Positions 26,484 to 35,444 are shown, counted from the first letter of the stretch. The stretch is DNA of 64,000 bases from an uncultured Poribacteria bacterium (GCA_951812525.1 OX638316.1:3218506-3282505), one strand, 5' to 3'. Notes: a model not told the origin generated them from the sequence alone. Translations and numbers: made by a program.

Positions 26484-28136
26484 ATGAAAGTGCTTTTTCG
26501 GTACCTCATATCTTATCCGCTCGTTCTATCGGTCTTTATCTTCTTGACGATGAATTGCAGTAAAGTCTCGCCCACACCGCCCTCGCAAGTCTCATCAAGT
26601 ACCAAACACCTTGACCGACATGTTAACGCTGTGCTTAAAAGGGAAGGACTCCAACCCTCTGGGATGTCAAAAGATGCAGAATTTCTGCGTCGTGTTCATC
26701 TTGATATGACAGGGAAAATCCCAACCCCTGAAGAAGTACTCGATTTCCTGAAAGACGGTTCTCCAAACAAGCGTCAGGAAAAAATTGAGCACCTGTTTCA
26801 AAGTGAGGCATACGTCCACTATTGGACAGGTTTGTGGGTGAACTGGTTAATCGGTAGGCGTAGTGATAATGACGAGAGACGTATTGGGTTAACAGTTTGG
26901 GTCCGGGATGCCTTGCAGGAAAATATGCGGTACAATCAGTTTGTTCAAGAACTCATCGCCGCTGATGGTGAGTTACGCGACAATGGTGCCGGAAATTACG
27001 TCCTCCGCTATGGTCGTTCTCCGGTTTTTCTGACCTCGCATACCTCACGACTCTTTTTGGGGCTTTCTATGCAATGCGCCGAGTGCCACGATCACAAGAC
27101 AGAAACCTGGAGTCAAGAGGACTTCTACGGTATTGCTGCCTTTTTTACTGGTATTGAGAGTCAGCGGAAGGGGAACATTCAGACGGTGGATACATTAGGC
27201 AATGAGAGGAGAATAGGAAATTATCTTATTGCTAACGGATCCAAGGAATCTATTTGGGTAGAGAGACTTAATACAGACGTTTCGCCGCGTTTCCTCAATG
27301 AGGTTGGATACAACGGTTCTCCTCTTGAAAAACGTGAAGCACTCGCACAGTGGATGACCGACGAGTCAAACCTTTATTTTAGTCGGGCAATCGTGAATCG
27401 GATCTGGAAACACTTTATGGGACGCGCATTTGTCGAGCCACTTGATGGATTCGGAGAAGAAAATTTACCCACCAATCCTGCCCTATTAGAGTGGCTCGCA
27501 AAAGATTTCGCTATTCACGGATATGACCTACAACACTTAATGCGGACGATCCTGAATTCTGAGACTTATCAACGCACTTCAGAAACAAATGAAAGTAACA
27601 AAGACGATGAACGCTATTATTCGCATGCGTACGTCAAACCGCTCAGCGCAGAACAGTTTTTTTATTCCATGCTCCAAGCTACTGGTTTTGAAAGGTTCCA
27701 ACACGTTGAGATGAGAGGCATCACGAAGCGGGGAGGCAAAAACCGAGATGATATGCTACGTCAGCTTGAACTTATGAAACGTGAACATCTCAAAAAATTT
27801 CTTTTTCTTTTCAACAATGGTGAGATGGAAGAGATTGAAGCTTTTAACGGAACTATGCCCCAAGCACTCATGATGATCAACGGGAGCATCGTGAATGATA
27901 GTGCCAACCATGAAGAACTCGGTGGTTTTATAAATTACGTCCTTGGAAAGTGGCGCAACCCAATTGAGCGGATGGAGTATATCTATCTCAACGTTTTATC
28001 TCGACCACCAACTGATAAGGAGAAAGCCTATTTCCAACGCTATTTAGAATGGAGTCTTTATTCCGATAAAGACTTGGCTTACGAAGATCTCTACTGGGTC
28101 TTGTTAAATTCTGCAGAATTTTCGCTCAACCATTAA
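26484..28136 (+). CDS. DUF1549/DUF1553 domain lipoprotein
   Basis: The 550-residue product has a lipoprotein signal (LTMNC, C24-25). DUF1549 spans about 45-230 (FLRRVHLDMTGKIPTPEEV, YWTGLWVNWLIGRR) and DUF1553 about 280-540 (NRIWKHFMGRAFVEPLDGFGE). Between them MQCAECHDHKTETW holds C198-x-x-C201-H202, which has the form of a c-type heme site and is conserved in the family. Planctomycetes and related bacteria use these proteins, often with DUF1501 partners, in what is thought to be extracellular polysaccharide work. No DUF1501 gene is adjacent. ATG 26484 has no clear ribosome site. Confidence 0.88.
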   Translation: MKVLFRYLISYPLVLSVFIFLTMNCSKVSPTPPSQVSSSTKHLDRHVNAVLKREGLQPSGMSKDAEFLRRVHLDMTGKIPTPEEVLDFLKDGSPNKRQEKIEHLFQSEAYVHYWTGLWVNWLIGRRSDNDERRIGLTVWVRDALQENMRYNQFVQELIAADGELRDNGAGNYVLRYGRSPVFLTSHTSRLFLGLSMQCAECHDHKTETWSQEDFYGIAAFFTGIESQRKGNIQTVDTLGNERRIGNYLIANGSKESIWVERLNTDVSPRFLNEVGYNGSPLEKREALAQWMTDESNLYFSRAIVNRIWKHFMGRAFVEPLDGFGEENLPTNPALLEWLAKDFAIHGYDLQHLMRTILNSETYQRTSETNESNKDDERYYSHAYVKPLSAEQFFYSMLQATGFERFQHVEMRGITKRGGKNRDDMLRQLELMKREHLKKFLFLFNNGEMEEIEAFNGTMPQALMMINGSIVNDSANHEELGGFINYVLGKWRNPIERMEYIYLNVLSRPPTDKEKAYFQRYLEWSLYSDKDLAYEDLYWVLLNSAEFSLNH

Positions 28137-28200
28137 CCCGTTAAAAGCGTCTTTAGAGTATAAAGACTAAGTATGTACACACTGAAAGGAAAATTTTATT

Positions 28201-28923
28201 ATGTATCGGTTTCTACTATTTACCACTGTCTGTGCAATGATTTTTGGGATCGCTGCACTCGGGACAGCACAAACCTATTTTGAGGATAATTTTGATGACG
28301 CAAAAGCATCTAAAGAGAAATGGGTGCCACTTTTCGGGGAATGGGAATTCAAAAATGATGAATACCATCAACTCCAGAATGCCTCTAACTGCATGAGTGT
28401 TGTCGCTGACGAATTTTGGGATGATGCTTGGAACGAGTATACTTTTGAGGTGAAAGGCAGCAAAGTCAGTGGTGCCGAAGGTTTCCTGATTATGTTCCGC
28501 TGCCAAGGTCTGATGCAACCGCGTGGGCAGGCTCTTGAAGATCATCCACCGCGTATGGAAAAACTCAAGCCATCGCTGGAATACTGGTGGAATCTCGGAG
28601 GTTGGGGCAATACGCGCTCACAGGTTGAATCGTGGGGTGGCAAAGCCGGTGCCCATAGCAATCACACCATTGACGAAAAAGATTGGTATAATATCAAGAT
28701 TGTCAATACGCCTGATAGTTACACGCTAATTCTCAACGATGAAGAAGTCGCAAAGGTGGATGATGACACCGAGGGTGGTGTCGGACGCGTCGGCCTCGCA
28801 ACGTGGAGAACAGTCGCCATATATGACGAGGTCGTGGTTTATGGACCTGATGGACCGTCGTTACCGGTTGATGCGAAAAGTAAACTTGCGACCACTTGGG
28901 CGCATCTCAAGTCTCTGAAATAG
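28201..28923 (+). CDS. Secreted laminin-G/DUF1080-like protein with KLA-W tail
   Basis: ATG 28201 follows GAAAGGAA. Residues 1-24 are a signal peptide (FGIAALGTAQ). The core reads YFEDNFDDAKASKEKWVPLFGEWEF, LIMFRCQG, WYNIKIVNTPDSYTLILNDEEVAKV and GRVGLATW, strand order of the concanavalin A-like DUF1080 fold found in 3-keto-glucoside hydrolases and lectins. The last residues, KLATTWAHLKSLK, match those of the gene at 24269. It lies 64 bases after the DUF1549 gene and may be cotranscribed with it. Confidence 0.7.
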   Translation: MYRFLLFTTVCAMIFGIAALGTAQTYFEDNFDDAKASKEKWVPLFGEWEFKNDEYHQLQNASNCMSVVADEFWDDAWNEYTFEVKGSKVSGAEGFLIMFRCQGLMQPRGQALEDHPPRMEKLKPSLEYWWNLGGWGNTRSQVESWGGKAGAHSNHTIDEKDWYNIKIVNTPDSYTLILNDEEVAKVDDDTEGGVGRVGLATWRTVAIYDEVVVYGPDGPSLPVDAKSKLATTWAHLKSLK

Positions 28924-28948
28924 ATTTTAACTTTAAACCCTGAATAAC

Positions 28949-28980
28949 CTACAGCGCGGGGCAGCAATGCCTCGCGCTAC
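28949..28980 (-). repeat. GTAG-type palindromic repeat with GCAA loop
   Basis: AGCGCG plus GGCA pairs with TGCC plus CGCGCT around a GCAA tetraloop (28953-28978). Read on the minus strand it starts with GTAG, as the other repeats do. It could also end transcription of the gene at 28201, although no long T-run follows. Confidence 0.6.
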
Positions 28981-29013
28981 CTTTATACAGAGCCCTTCTA
29001 ATTTTTCCGAAGT

Positions 29014-30942
29014 ATGAAAGAACACCTTCAAACCGAACCTTCCAGCCCCACCTTTCAGCCTCGTATCACAACTCCGCATGGACGGATAGGCGAGTTTAGG
29101 TTCAGTACCAGCAATAGGAAGCTTGCAACACCATACTTATACCCTGTCATTAACTTTCTGACGGGTACCAGTACGCGCGGTGGTGGGGTTTGGAAATACA
29201 TTTTGCAAATCTTGATGCAGCGGCAGACACCTATGCTATCGCAGATCTTGCACTTTCTCGATTTTCCGCTCACTGGTCGCTACCTCGCAAATTGGTATGG
29301 AAAGTCAATGCGGGAACATTATCGTGAGCAAAATGGAGAGTATGAAGGTGCTTTTTTTTTAGATTCCGGTGGGTTCAAACTTCTCTACAAGACCGGCTTG
29401 GATTTGGAAGAATTTGGAATTTACAAGGAAACAGAAGCAGAGGATATCCTCAATCTGCAATTGGGTTTTGAGGGTGATATTGTTGCCTCTCTGGATTATC
29501 CGCTTCCACCCAATTTAGCACGTCCAGAGGCTGAAGCACGCATGGAACAGAGCATCGCAAATGCTGTCCAAGTTGCAGAGCGGCTGACAATGGATACCGC
29601 GGATATACCGACCGAGCCTTATCTCTACACCTGCTGTCATGGACAATCCGGGGAGGACATCGCAAATTACGTTCACCGCGTCTTCGCACGCATAGGAGGC
29701 ATGTTACCCTCTTTCGGGCTTGCTGTTGGATCGCTCGTGCCTTTCCGCGGTAAGAACGACTCGGAAATTATGGAGATGCTTAACGCCGTTGTTCAAGCCA
29801 TTCCTGAGGATCGGCGAGATACAACACCTATTCACGCCTTCGGTGTTTCAGGAGCACTCACGCCCCTTCTTGCCTATATCGGTGTTGACACTTTCGATAG
29901 TTCTGCCTACATTCAAACGTCGCGGAGTCTCGTCTACTCAGATCCGGAAACCCAAAAGAAGCTCAGAATCATGGAGATGGATGAAGTGGACTGCAACTGC
30001 TATATCTGCGAAGCCTATCCACTTCAAGAAATTCAGCAGGCGTTCATGGATAAACGGAGTTACAGAGCCACCTCCACTGGAAAGTTTAAGAGCGAATACT
30101 ACGCTGCTATAGCACTTCACAACTTCCAAATGGAAGCCGACATTCTCACCGAAATGCACACCGCAATTGCAGCAGGTGATGCGCTTGAATGTCTAATCCG
30201 GTATCTCACGAAATACCAACGCTTCCGTGGTTTGAAACGGGCGGCAGCGTGGCTTGCAGAAAACGATGGTACGCTTGCATCTCGATTAGCCCGTACGCTA
30301 ATTCCGATTTCTACACCGGTAACTGCGAAGCGCACACAGCGAAATTCCGATCAATTGGAACTCTTTCCTGATGCACATGGGAACGCTGACAAGAATGAAA
30401 AAGGTGAGCCTCATCCAACTGTTTCACTCGCTTATACACCTGATGATTTCCGAGTTCCTGACGATTACCAACCTCCAGATGGAAAAGAGATTCTCCTTAC
30501 GATTCCTTGTGCTGGCAAGAAACCGTATTCCGTGTCACGCACGCACACGATGATTACAAATAGATTGCAGTCTGTCTTTGCCGAAAAACAGGACTGTATC
30601 CATAAAATAACCCTTTCTGGGCTTTACGGTCCCGTCCCTGAAGAATTTGAGACTGAAGATGCAGTTATCCGTTACGATTTCCAACTCTCACATAAAAACA
30701 CCGCGCAAATTGAGTGCTGTGCAGAGCGATTGGTTGACTACCTCAAAAAGTATCAAAACAACTATAAATATATAATCGGATACGCTACGAGCAGAGCGTA
30801 CAGAGCAGTCTTCGCGCTCACAGAAAAGCGTTTTCCAGGATTCATTTTATTACCGGAAGCCCCACGGCAGCAACGCTTGGCAGAATTCTTCAGGCATGCC
30901 AATGTAGATGCTTTGGTTGAGGCGATACAGGAAAAAATTTAG
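29014..30942 (+). CDS. Archaeal-type tRNA-guanine transglycosylase fused to an ArcS-like (DUF5591) domain
   Basis: The 642-residue product has an N-terminal TGT domain with its active site intact: FFLDSGGFKL (D117, acid/base), GLAVGSLVPF at 235-244, HAFGVSGALTPLLAYIG, and DTFDSSAY at 292-299 with D295 as the nucleophile. Zinc ligands C327, C329, C332 and H369 follow. After a linker (about 435-490), residues 498-511 read PCAGKKPYSVSRTH, which fits the PC-X3-KPY-X2-S-X2-H motif known from archaeosine synthase ArcS. No PUA domain is seen. A role in 7-deazaguanine insertion in tRNA, or in DNA as for DpdA, is inferred; no queuosine or dpd genes are nearby. Confidence 0.82.
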   Translation: MKEHLQTEPSSPTFQPRITTPHGRIGEFRFSTSNRKLATPYLYPVINFLTGTSTRGGGVWKYILQILMQRQTPMLSQILHFLDFPLTGRYLANWYGKSMREHYREQNGEYEGAFFLDSGGFKLLYKTGLDLEEFGIYKETEAEDILNLQLGFEGDIVASLDYPLPPNLARPEAEARMEQSIANAVQVAERLTMDTADIPTEPYLYTCCHGQSGEDIANYVHRVFARIGGMLPSFGLAVGSLVPFRGKNDSEIMEMLNAVVQAIPEDRRDTTPIHAFGVSGALTPLLAYIGVDTFDSSAYIQTSRSLVYSDPETQKKLRIMEMDEVDCNCYICEAYPLQEIQQAFMDKRSYRATSTGKFKSEYYAAIALHNFQMEADILTEMHTAIAAGDALECLIRYLTKYQRFRGLKRAAAWLAENDGTLASRLARTLIPISTPVTAKRTQRNSDQLELFPDAHGNADKNEKGEPHPTVSLAYTPDDFRVPDDYQPPDGKEILLTIPCAGKKPYSVSRTHTMITNRLQSVFAEKQDCIHKITLSGLYGPVPEEFETEDAVIRYDFQLSHKNTAQIECCAERLVDYLKKYQNNYKYIIGYATSRAYRAVFALTEKRFPGFILLPEAPRQQRLAEFFRHANVDALVEAIQEKI

Positions 30943-31051
30943 GACTTACGTGTTTCACTGGTAGGTACGGTTTATAACCTCACCAATTCCATAGGGATAA
31001 CCGTTTGTGTTGTCCGAGGATGGTACCTCAGCTTAATTTTGCGTAAGTCCT
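30941..31051. repeat. MITE-like element with 10-base terminal inverted repeats
   Basis: AGGACTTACG (30941-30950) and CGTAAGTCCT (31042-31051) are perfect inverted ends, and flanking AATTT/AAATT extends them. Inside, a degenerate GTAG hairpin (30961) and nested pairs such as ACGGTT/AACCGT occur. The left end overlaps the stop codon of the preceding gene. Confidence 0.5.
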
Positions 31052-31074
31052 GAAATTATAGGAATTAATAAAAA

Positions 31075-32244
31075 ATGTTGAGTTATTTTTTACCCCCACG
31101 AATTGAATTTGGAGACGGCACTATCCAAAACTTGGGTGAGCATGTCAAAGCGTTTGATGGCAAGAAGCCGCTCTTGGTGAGCGATGCTGGTGTTATCAAT
31201 GCAGGGCTTCTCGCCAAAGCGATAGATGCGTTAGAAGCAGTCGGTTTAGCGCATGCCACATATTCAGACATCGAACCCAATCCCACAGACATCAGTATTA
31301 CACACGGCGTAGAAGCTTACAAAGCGGAAGTGTGCGATGTCGTTATCGCTGTCGGTGGCGGGAGTGTGATGGATGCTGCGAAAGCGCTTCGTCTCTTGAC
31401 AACCCATGAACCACCGTTGGAACCTTACTACGCTGATGTCGGTGGAATTGAGCGAATTCAGGATGATATGCCACCCCTAATATGCGTTCCAACAACCGCT
31501 GGCACTGGTAGCGAGGTCTCACAAGGCGCAATTATCACCGATACATCGCTACAGACAACCGATCGGTGGCGAAAGCGCGCAATCGTTACACCGTTCAACA
31601 TGGCAGACGTAGCGCTCCTTGATCCCGGCATAACACTCGGCATGCCGCCTGCCCTCACCGCCGCAACGGGTATGGATGCTATTACCCACGGTATTGAGGC
31701 GTATGTGGCAACGAAATACCATCCAATTGCCGAGGGAGTTGCATTGCAGGCACTCAAAATGTTGAGCACCAATATCCGACAGGTGTATCACCACGGGGTG
31801 GATGTAGTCGCGCGGGGAGAAATGCTTCTCGGATCATGCATGGCAGCGTTTTCATTCCAGAAAGGGCTCGGTGCCGTTCACTCACTGGCGCATCAACTCT
31901 CTACGGACGCACCTATCCCGCACGGTGTAGCGAATGCGATTCTCCTTCCACCCGTTATGGAGTTTAACTTTTCTCATGCAAGCGAGAAATATGCAGAAGT
32001 CGCACGGGCTTTAGGCATAAACACCACTGGCATGGATAGTGACGAGGCAGGACATGCCGCTATTGATAAAATCCGGGAGTTCAATGTTGAACTAAATATG
32101 CCCGCAGGACTTGGAGCTGCTGGCTTGGATCGTAAAAAGATTCCAAAACTCGCAGCGGATGCAATGCTCGATCACTGTCACAAATTCAATCCGAGGGAGT
32201 GTACAGAAGCGGATATGAACGCGTTATTTGAAGCATCGTTTTGA
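31075..32244 (+). CDS. Iron-containing alcohol dehydrogenase
   Basis: The 389-residue protein opens with MLSYFLPPRIEFGDGTIQNLG and has DVVIAVGGGSVMDAAKAL for NAD binding, PTTAGTGSEVSQGAIITD, MDAITHGIEAYVATKYHPIAEGVALQAL and GAVHSLAHQLSTDAPIPHGVANAILLP; the Asp and three His residues in the last segments form the iron site. It would interconvert an alcohol and an aldehyde with NAD(H). ATG 31075 has only a weak ribosome site, AGGAATTA. The MITE-like element directly upstream separates it from the transglycosylase gene. Confidence 0.92.
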   Translation: MLSYFLPPRIEFGDGTIQNLGEHVKAFDGKKPLLVSDAGVINAGLLAKAIDALEAVGLAHATYSDIEPNPTDISITHGVEAYKAEVCDVVIAVGGGSVMDAAKALRLLTTHEPPLEPYYADVGGIERIQDDMPPLICVPTTAGTGSEVSQGAIITDTSLQTTDRWRKRAIVTPFNMADVALLDPGITLGMPPALTAATGMDAITHGIEAYVATKYHPIAEGVALQALKMLSTNIRQVYHHGVDVVARGEMLLGSCMAAFSFQKGLGAVHSLAHQLSTDAPIPHGVANAILLPPVMEFNFSHASEKYAEVARALGINTTGMDSDEAGHAAIDKIREFNVELNMPAGLGAAGLDRKKIPKLAADAMLDHCHKFNPRECTEADMNALFEASF

Positions 32245-32338
32245 AAAAACTTGGCAGAAATTACAATCACTTGTATAATTCAAGGCAATTGGTTGTACGG
32301 GGGTAACGTTTTTTGTGATAACTTTAGGAGGTAGACAG

Positions 32339-32761
32339 ATGAATATGACTGAACAAGAACTCAGAGAAGCGAAAGAACGTGCTGATGCAATTGTGGCGAA
32401 AGTTAGAGCCTTGGTTACCTTAGAAGACAAGGTTCTGGAGGCACGGGAGTCTGCCAACGGTAACCCGACCAAACGTCCAGATGGACTGATGGCGTTGGAA
32501 TCACAATTGAAAGAAAGTGTTGAAGAGTTGGATGGGATTACAGACGAACTCAAATTCGCAACGCCTTGTTTCAGAGCTTACGTCTTACCGCAGATGAGTG
32601 AAATTGTGGGAACGCTTAAAGCTTGTGACGCAGCGGAGCGGAGTGAACTCGTACAACTCGTGACTGCGCTAACGGACGAAAACGCCGAATCCTCTGAGCA
32701 ATTGGAAGAGGCAATCATGACCCGACTCAAAGACAATCTTGAACGCACGTTTAGTCCCTAA
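32339..32761 (+). CDS. Coiled-coil protein, paralogue of the gene at 34809
   Basis: ATG 32339 lies behind a strong AGGAGG (32326). The 140-residue acidic protein is nearly all helical, with heptad-like spacing (EQELREAKERADAIVAKVRALVTLEDKV) and no signal or membrane segment. The stretch FRAYVLPQMSEIVGTLKACDAAERSELVQLV is also found, with few changes, in the gene at 34809. No known family is recognised. The pair brackets a sigma-54 activator gene, so a role as a modulator or structural subunit linked to it is a guess. Confidence 0.7.
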   Translation: MNMTEQELREAKERADAIVAKVRALVTLEDKVLEARESANGNPTKRPDGLMALESQLKESVEELDGITDELKFATPCFRAYVLPQMSEIVGTLKACDAAERSELVQLVTALTDENAESSEQLEEAIMTRLKDNLERTFSP

Positions 32762-32796
32762 TCGGCGGCGGTAACCTAACTTATACTCTAACCTAT

Positions 32797-32824
32797 CACT
32801 GGGCGGATGCCTGTTCGTCCAGTG
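32797..32824. terminator. Hairpin between convergent genes
   Basis: CACTGG (32797-32802) pairs with CCAGTG (32819-32824), with further partial pairing inside. It lies between the stop codons of the convergent genes at 32761 and 32829 and could end transcription from both sides. Confidence 0.45.
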
Positions 32825-32828
32825 CTCT

Positions 32829-33980
32829 TCATTCATTCACATCTTCTGTTTGTACGTACGTTTTGAGCGTCCGACGGTCTATGCCTAACGACTTTGCCGC
32901 TTGAGAAAGAGAACCGTGCTCTTTTATCCGTCGCTGGGCAACTTTCCCTAAAATTTGATTCCGATCCATACCACTTATCCGAATCGTATCCTGATGTCCG
33001 CCTAAAAGCGTTGATAAATGAAACGATGCCTCACGGATAACGGAGTGCTGTGTTTTCTCAGGGAGCACCCGCCAGACAGCGTTCGGTATTCCACCGAAAA
33101 TCAAGATGAACTCGGTCACTGAAATCTGTGTCAAAATCTGACGAACTTCCGTTGGAATAGGCGTCGGCGCGCTGGCGTCCGATGGAGGTGCAGCAATTAC
33201 CATCTGTGGCGCGATTGCAACGTCAGCCGGCAAATCACTGAATGTTAATTCATCTGTCTTGGTTAAGATGATTGCCCTTTCAATAGCGTTTCTGAGTTGG
33301 CGGATATTCCCGGGCCAGGCGGCGTGTTTGAGGAAATTATGTGCCTCAGGCGAGATCCTCATAACGCTTTTTCGATGTTTGATGTTGAATTCGGAGATGA
33401 AGGCATCTACTAAAGGCGGAATATCCTCACGTCGTTCCCGCAGCGGCGGTAGATGGATAGGAAAGTGATTAAGACGGTAGTAAAGGTCTTCTCTGAATAA
33501 TTTATTCTTAACTGCCGTTTCAAGGCATTTGTTTGTAGCCGTGAGGACGCGAACGTCCGATTTTATAGTCCTGTTTCCACCGACTCTTGTGAATTCTTGG
33601 ATTTCTAACACGCGAAGAAACATCGCCTGCACTTCAGCACTCATTTCAGCCACTTCATCAAGAAATAACGTCCCCGTGTCTGCCTGTTCAAACACACCCT
33701 TCCGTTGATGCGTTGCCCCAGTAAATGCTCCTTTCTCATGACCAAAAAGTTCACTCTGCAAGAGCCCATTGTCGGGGAAGGCACTGCAGTTAATAATTTT
33801 GAAGGGTTTATCCTTGCGCAAACTGGCTTTATGTATCTTATGAGCTACGATCTCTTTGCCAACACCCGTGTCACCTGTAATAAGGACAGTCGTGTCTGTT
33901 GGTGCGACTTGCTCTATCTGCTCATAAATCTTTTGCATCGGGACTGAGGTCAAAGCAATAGGTAGTGACTGATTCTTCAT
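32829..33980 (-). CDS. Sigma-54-dependent enhancer-binding protein (no receiver domain)
   Basis: Read from ATG 33980 (a TTG at 33989 is an alternative) the product is 383 residues. Numbering from the TTG: Walker A GDTGVGKE 39-46, the sigma-54 contact loop GAFTGA 87-92, Walker B TLFLDE 107-112, a sensor region with RLNHFPIHLPPLRERREDIPPL, and a C-terminal Fis-type helix-turn-helix (LSQAAKSLGIDRRTLKTY). It begins directly with the AAA+ domain, so it lacks a receiver or sensory N-terminus, as PspF does, and is probably controlled by a partner protein. Two perfect -24/-12 promoters lie nearby at 34423 and 35800. Confidence 0.92.
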   Translation of the reverse strand: MKNQSLPIALTSVPMQKIYEQIEQVAPTDTTVLITGDTGVGKEIVAHKIHKASLRKDKPFKIINCSAFPDNGLLQSELFGHEKGAFTGATHQRKGVFEQADTGTLFLDEVAEMSAEVQAMFLRVLEIQEFTRVGGNRTIKSDVRVLTATNKCLETAVKNKLFREDLYYRLNHFPIHLPPLRERREDIPPLVDAFISEFNIKHRKSVMRISPEAHNFLKHAAWPGNIRQLRNAIERAIILTKTDELTFSDLPADVAIAPQMVIAAPPSDASAPTPIPTEVRQILTQISVTEFILIFGGIPNAVWRVLPEKTQHSVIREASFHLSTLLGGHQDTIRISGMDRNQILGKVAQRRIKEHGSLSQAAKSLGIDRRTLKTYVQTEDVNE

Positions 33981-34422
33981 TTTTTTCAAAGGTCGTATGG
34001 GCCACTCTGTTTAAATGGTTGACATACGCCGCGGCTCTACTGTTAAGGTAAACTGAAGTTATCTAAGCAAAACAACGACGATTGAATCGCTAAAAACCGT
34101 GTTAGGATAATTGGGCTTGTGAGATGGTTTATTGAAGTCGTAAGGTCCTAACATGGTTAGGATAGCGTAACATAAAAAATAGAGCAAGAGGAAAGCAATA
34201 CCATTTAGAGGGCAACTTGGGTTAGGGCATTAAAAGAGATCCGTGCTGTGAATTTTAATCCCCCATGTATCACATGTTGTACCGAAAAAAGCAATTGTAT
34301 GCAACAAAAATCCACCGAATTAAGCAATTTTTACCTCTTGCGTTCTTCCGATCGCGCTTAACATATCCACTTTTTGGGTGTTATGAAACTGTTTTGACAA
34401 AGCACATTTTCCAATTGACATC

Positions 34423-34438
34423 TGGCACACTTTTTGCT
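34423..34438 (+). promoter_or_regulatory. Sigma-54 promoter
   Basis: TGGCACACTTTTTGCT keeps the invariant GG and GC with exactly ten bases between them, matching the -24/-12 consensus. Transcription would start near 34449 and give a leader of about 360 bases to the gene at 34809. Confidence 0.88.
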
Positions 34439-34619
34439 CATGTTTTATATATGGATGGTATTGTAGAAAATACTTAGAAATTTATATCTGCCTTTCTATT
34501 CTAACCTAAGTTATTCGTAATCAGAGGTATTGATTAAAACTCGAAAACATGTAGATGCGATAAATATATAATCAATATTAAAATATAATTATGCATAAAC
34601 ACGGTTTTTATACTATAAT

Positions 34620-34635
34620 TTGACTTATAAGTCAA
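34620..34635. promoter_or_regulatory. Perfect 16-base palindrome, possible operator
   Basis: TTGACTTATAAGTCAA is a perfect palindrome. It is directly preceded by TATAAT (34614-34619), so a protein bound here would cover a start site placed just downstream of that box. No known regulator can be named. Confidence 0.5.
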
Positions 34636-34639
34636 GTTA

Positions 34640-34680
34640 AACCTACTGAAAGAAGCCAGAATGTTTCTTACAGGTAGGTT
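34640..34680 (+). promoter_or_regulatory. Leader hairpin
   Basis: AACCTAC (34640-34646) pairs with GTAGGTT (34674-34680), and AAAGAA pairs with TTTCTT inside it. It lies in the predicted leader of the coiled-coil gene at 34809. Confidence 0.4.
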
Positions 34681-34808
34681 AAGGATGTAATCTCACTAAC
34701 AGGAAGATGGTAATCTGATCGGATTTGGTTATGTTGCAATCTCTGACAGTTATTTAGATTGTTACATTGATAATATCTTTACTAATGATAGTGAGGAAAA
34801 GAGAGCGG

Positions 34809-35276
34809 ATGACTGACAAAGAAACTGGACAGACGAGAGAACTCGCCGACATAATTGTAGAGAAGTTCAGAGCATTACTTGATTTAGAAAGTACGGTTCT
34901 GGATACAAGGGAGGAGGTCAGTCGAATTTCTGCTGCCCACAACACCACAAAACCGTCCGATCTGCAAGAAAAATCCATTGTTGAGTATCAGGAGATGTTA
35001 ACAACGTTGGCGTCGCAATTGGAAGAAGGCATTGAGGAGATGGAGAAAATTATGGACGAACTCAAATTGACGTCCCCTTCTTTCAGGACTTACATCCTAC
35101 CGCAGATGAGTGAAATTGTGACAACGCTCAGAGCGTACAATGCCGCAGAGCAGGTGGAACTCGCACAACTCGTTGCTGCGCTAACGGACGAGGAAAATAC
35201 ACAGTCCCTTGAACAATTAGAGGCGATCATCATAACCCGGCTCAGGGACAATCTGGAAAAAACATTCGGTACTTAA
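34809..35276 (+). CDS. Coiled-coil protein, paralogue of the gene at 32339
   Basis: From ATG 34809 the product has 155 residues, acidic and helical, with no signal peptide. The stretch FRTYILPQMSEIVTTLRAYNAAEQVELAQLVAALTDE matches its paralogue closely, and both end with a similar TRLxDNLExTF segment. A sigma-54 promoter lies about 385 bases upstream, with a palindrome and a hairpin in between. The likely reading is that this copy is controlled by the nearby activator. Start choice is moderately sure, since GAGGA stands rather far upstream (about 12 bases). Family and function unknown. Confidence 0.7.
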   Translation: MTDKETGQTRELADIIVEKFRALLDLESTVLDTREEVSRISAAHNTTKPSDLQEKSIVEYQEMLTTLASQLEEGIEEMEKIMDELKLTSPSFRTYILPQMSEIVTTLRAYNAAEQVELAQLVAALTDEENTQSLEQLEAIIITRLRDNLEKTFGT

Positions 35277-35444
35277 CCGGCGAAACATCACATTTTTCTG
35301 GCAGTAGAAAGTGACATTTCCCTATCGGTCTTCCGCACTGAATTTCCTTCCATTTCTGGGAAATGGTACCATACCTATCTAACAAGATCCCCAATCCACC
35401 AAATAACTGCTACCTCAATTCCTGATCACTGATGGTTGACCCCT

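Larger units (their letters stand above)
33981..34808. other. 828-base AT-rich regulatory gap
   Basis: No gene is convincing here. The region holds the sigma-54 promoter at 34423, a perfect 16-base palindrome at 34620 and a leader hairpin at 34640-34680, ahead of the coiled-coil gene. The rest between the activator gene and 34420 shows no clear feature. Confidence 0.65.

Noticed and set aside
29014-30942. A complete dpd DNA-modification cluster
   Set aside because: None of the flanking genes resembles dpdB to dpdK or the preQ0 synthesis genes; only the transglycosylase-like gene is present.
34265-34477. A 70-residue plus-strand reading frame
   Set aside because: It covers the sigma-54 promoter, has no ribosome site and no recognisable protein features.
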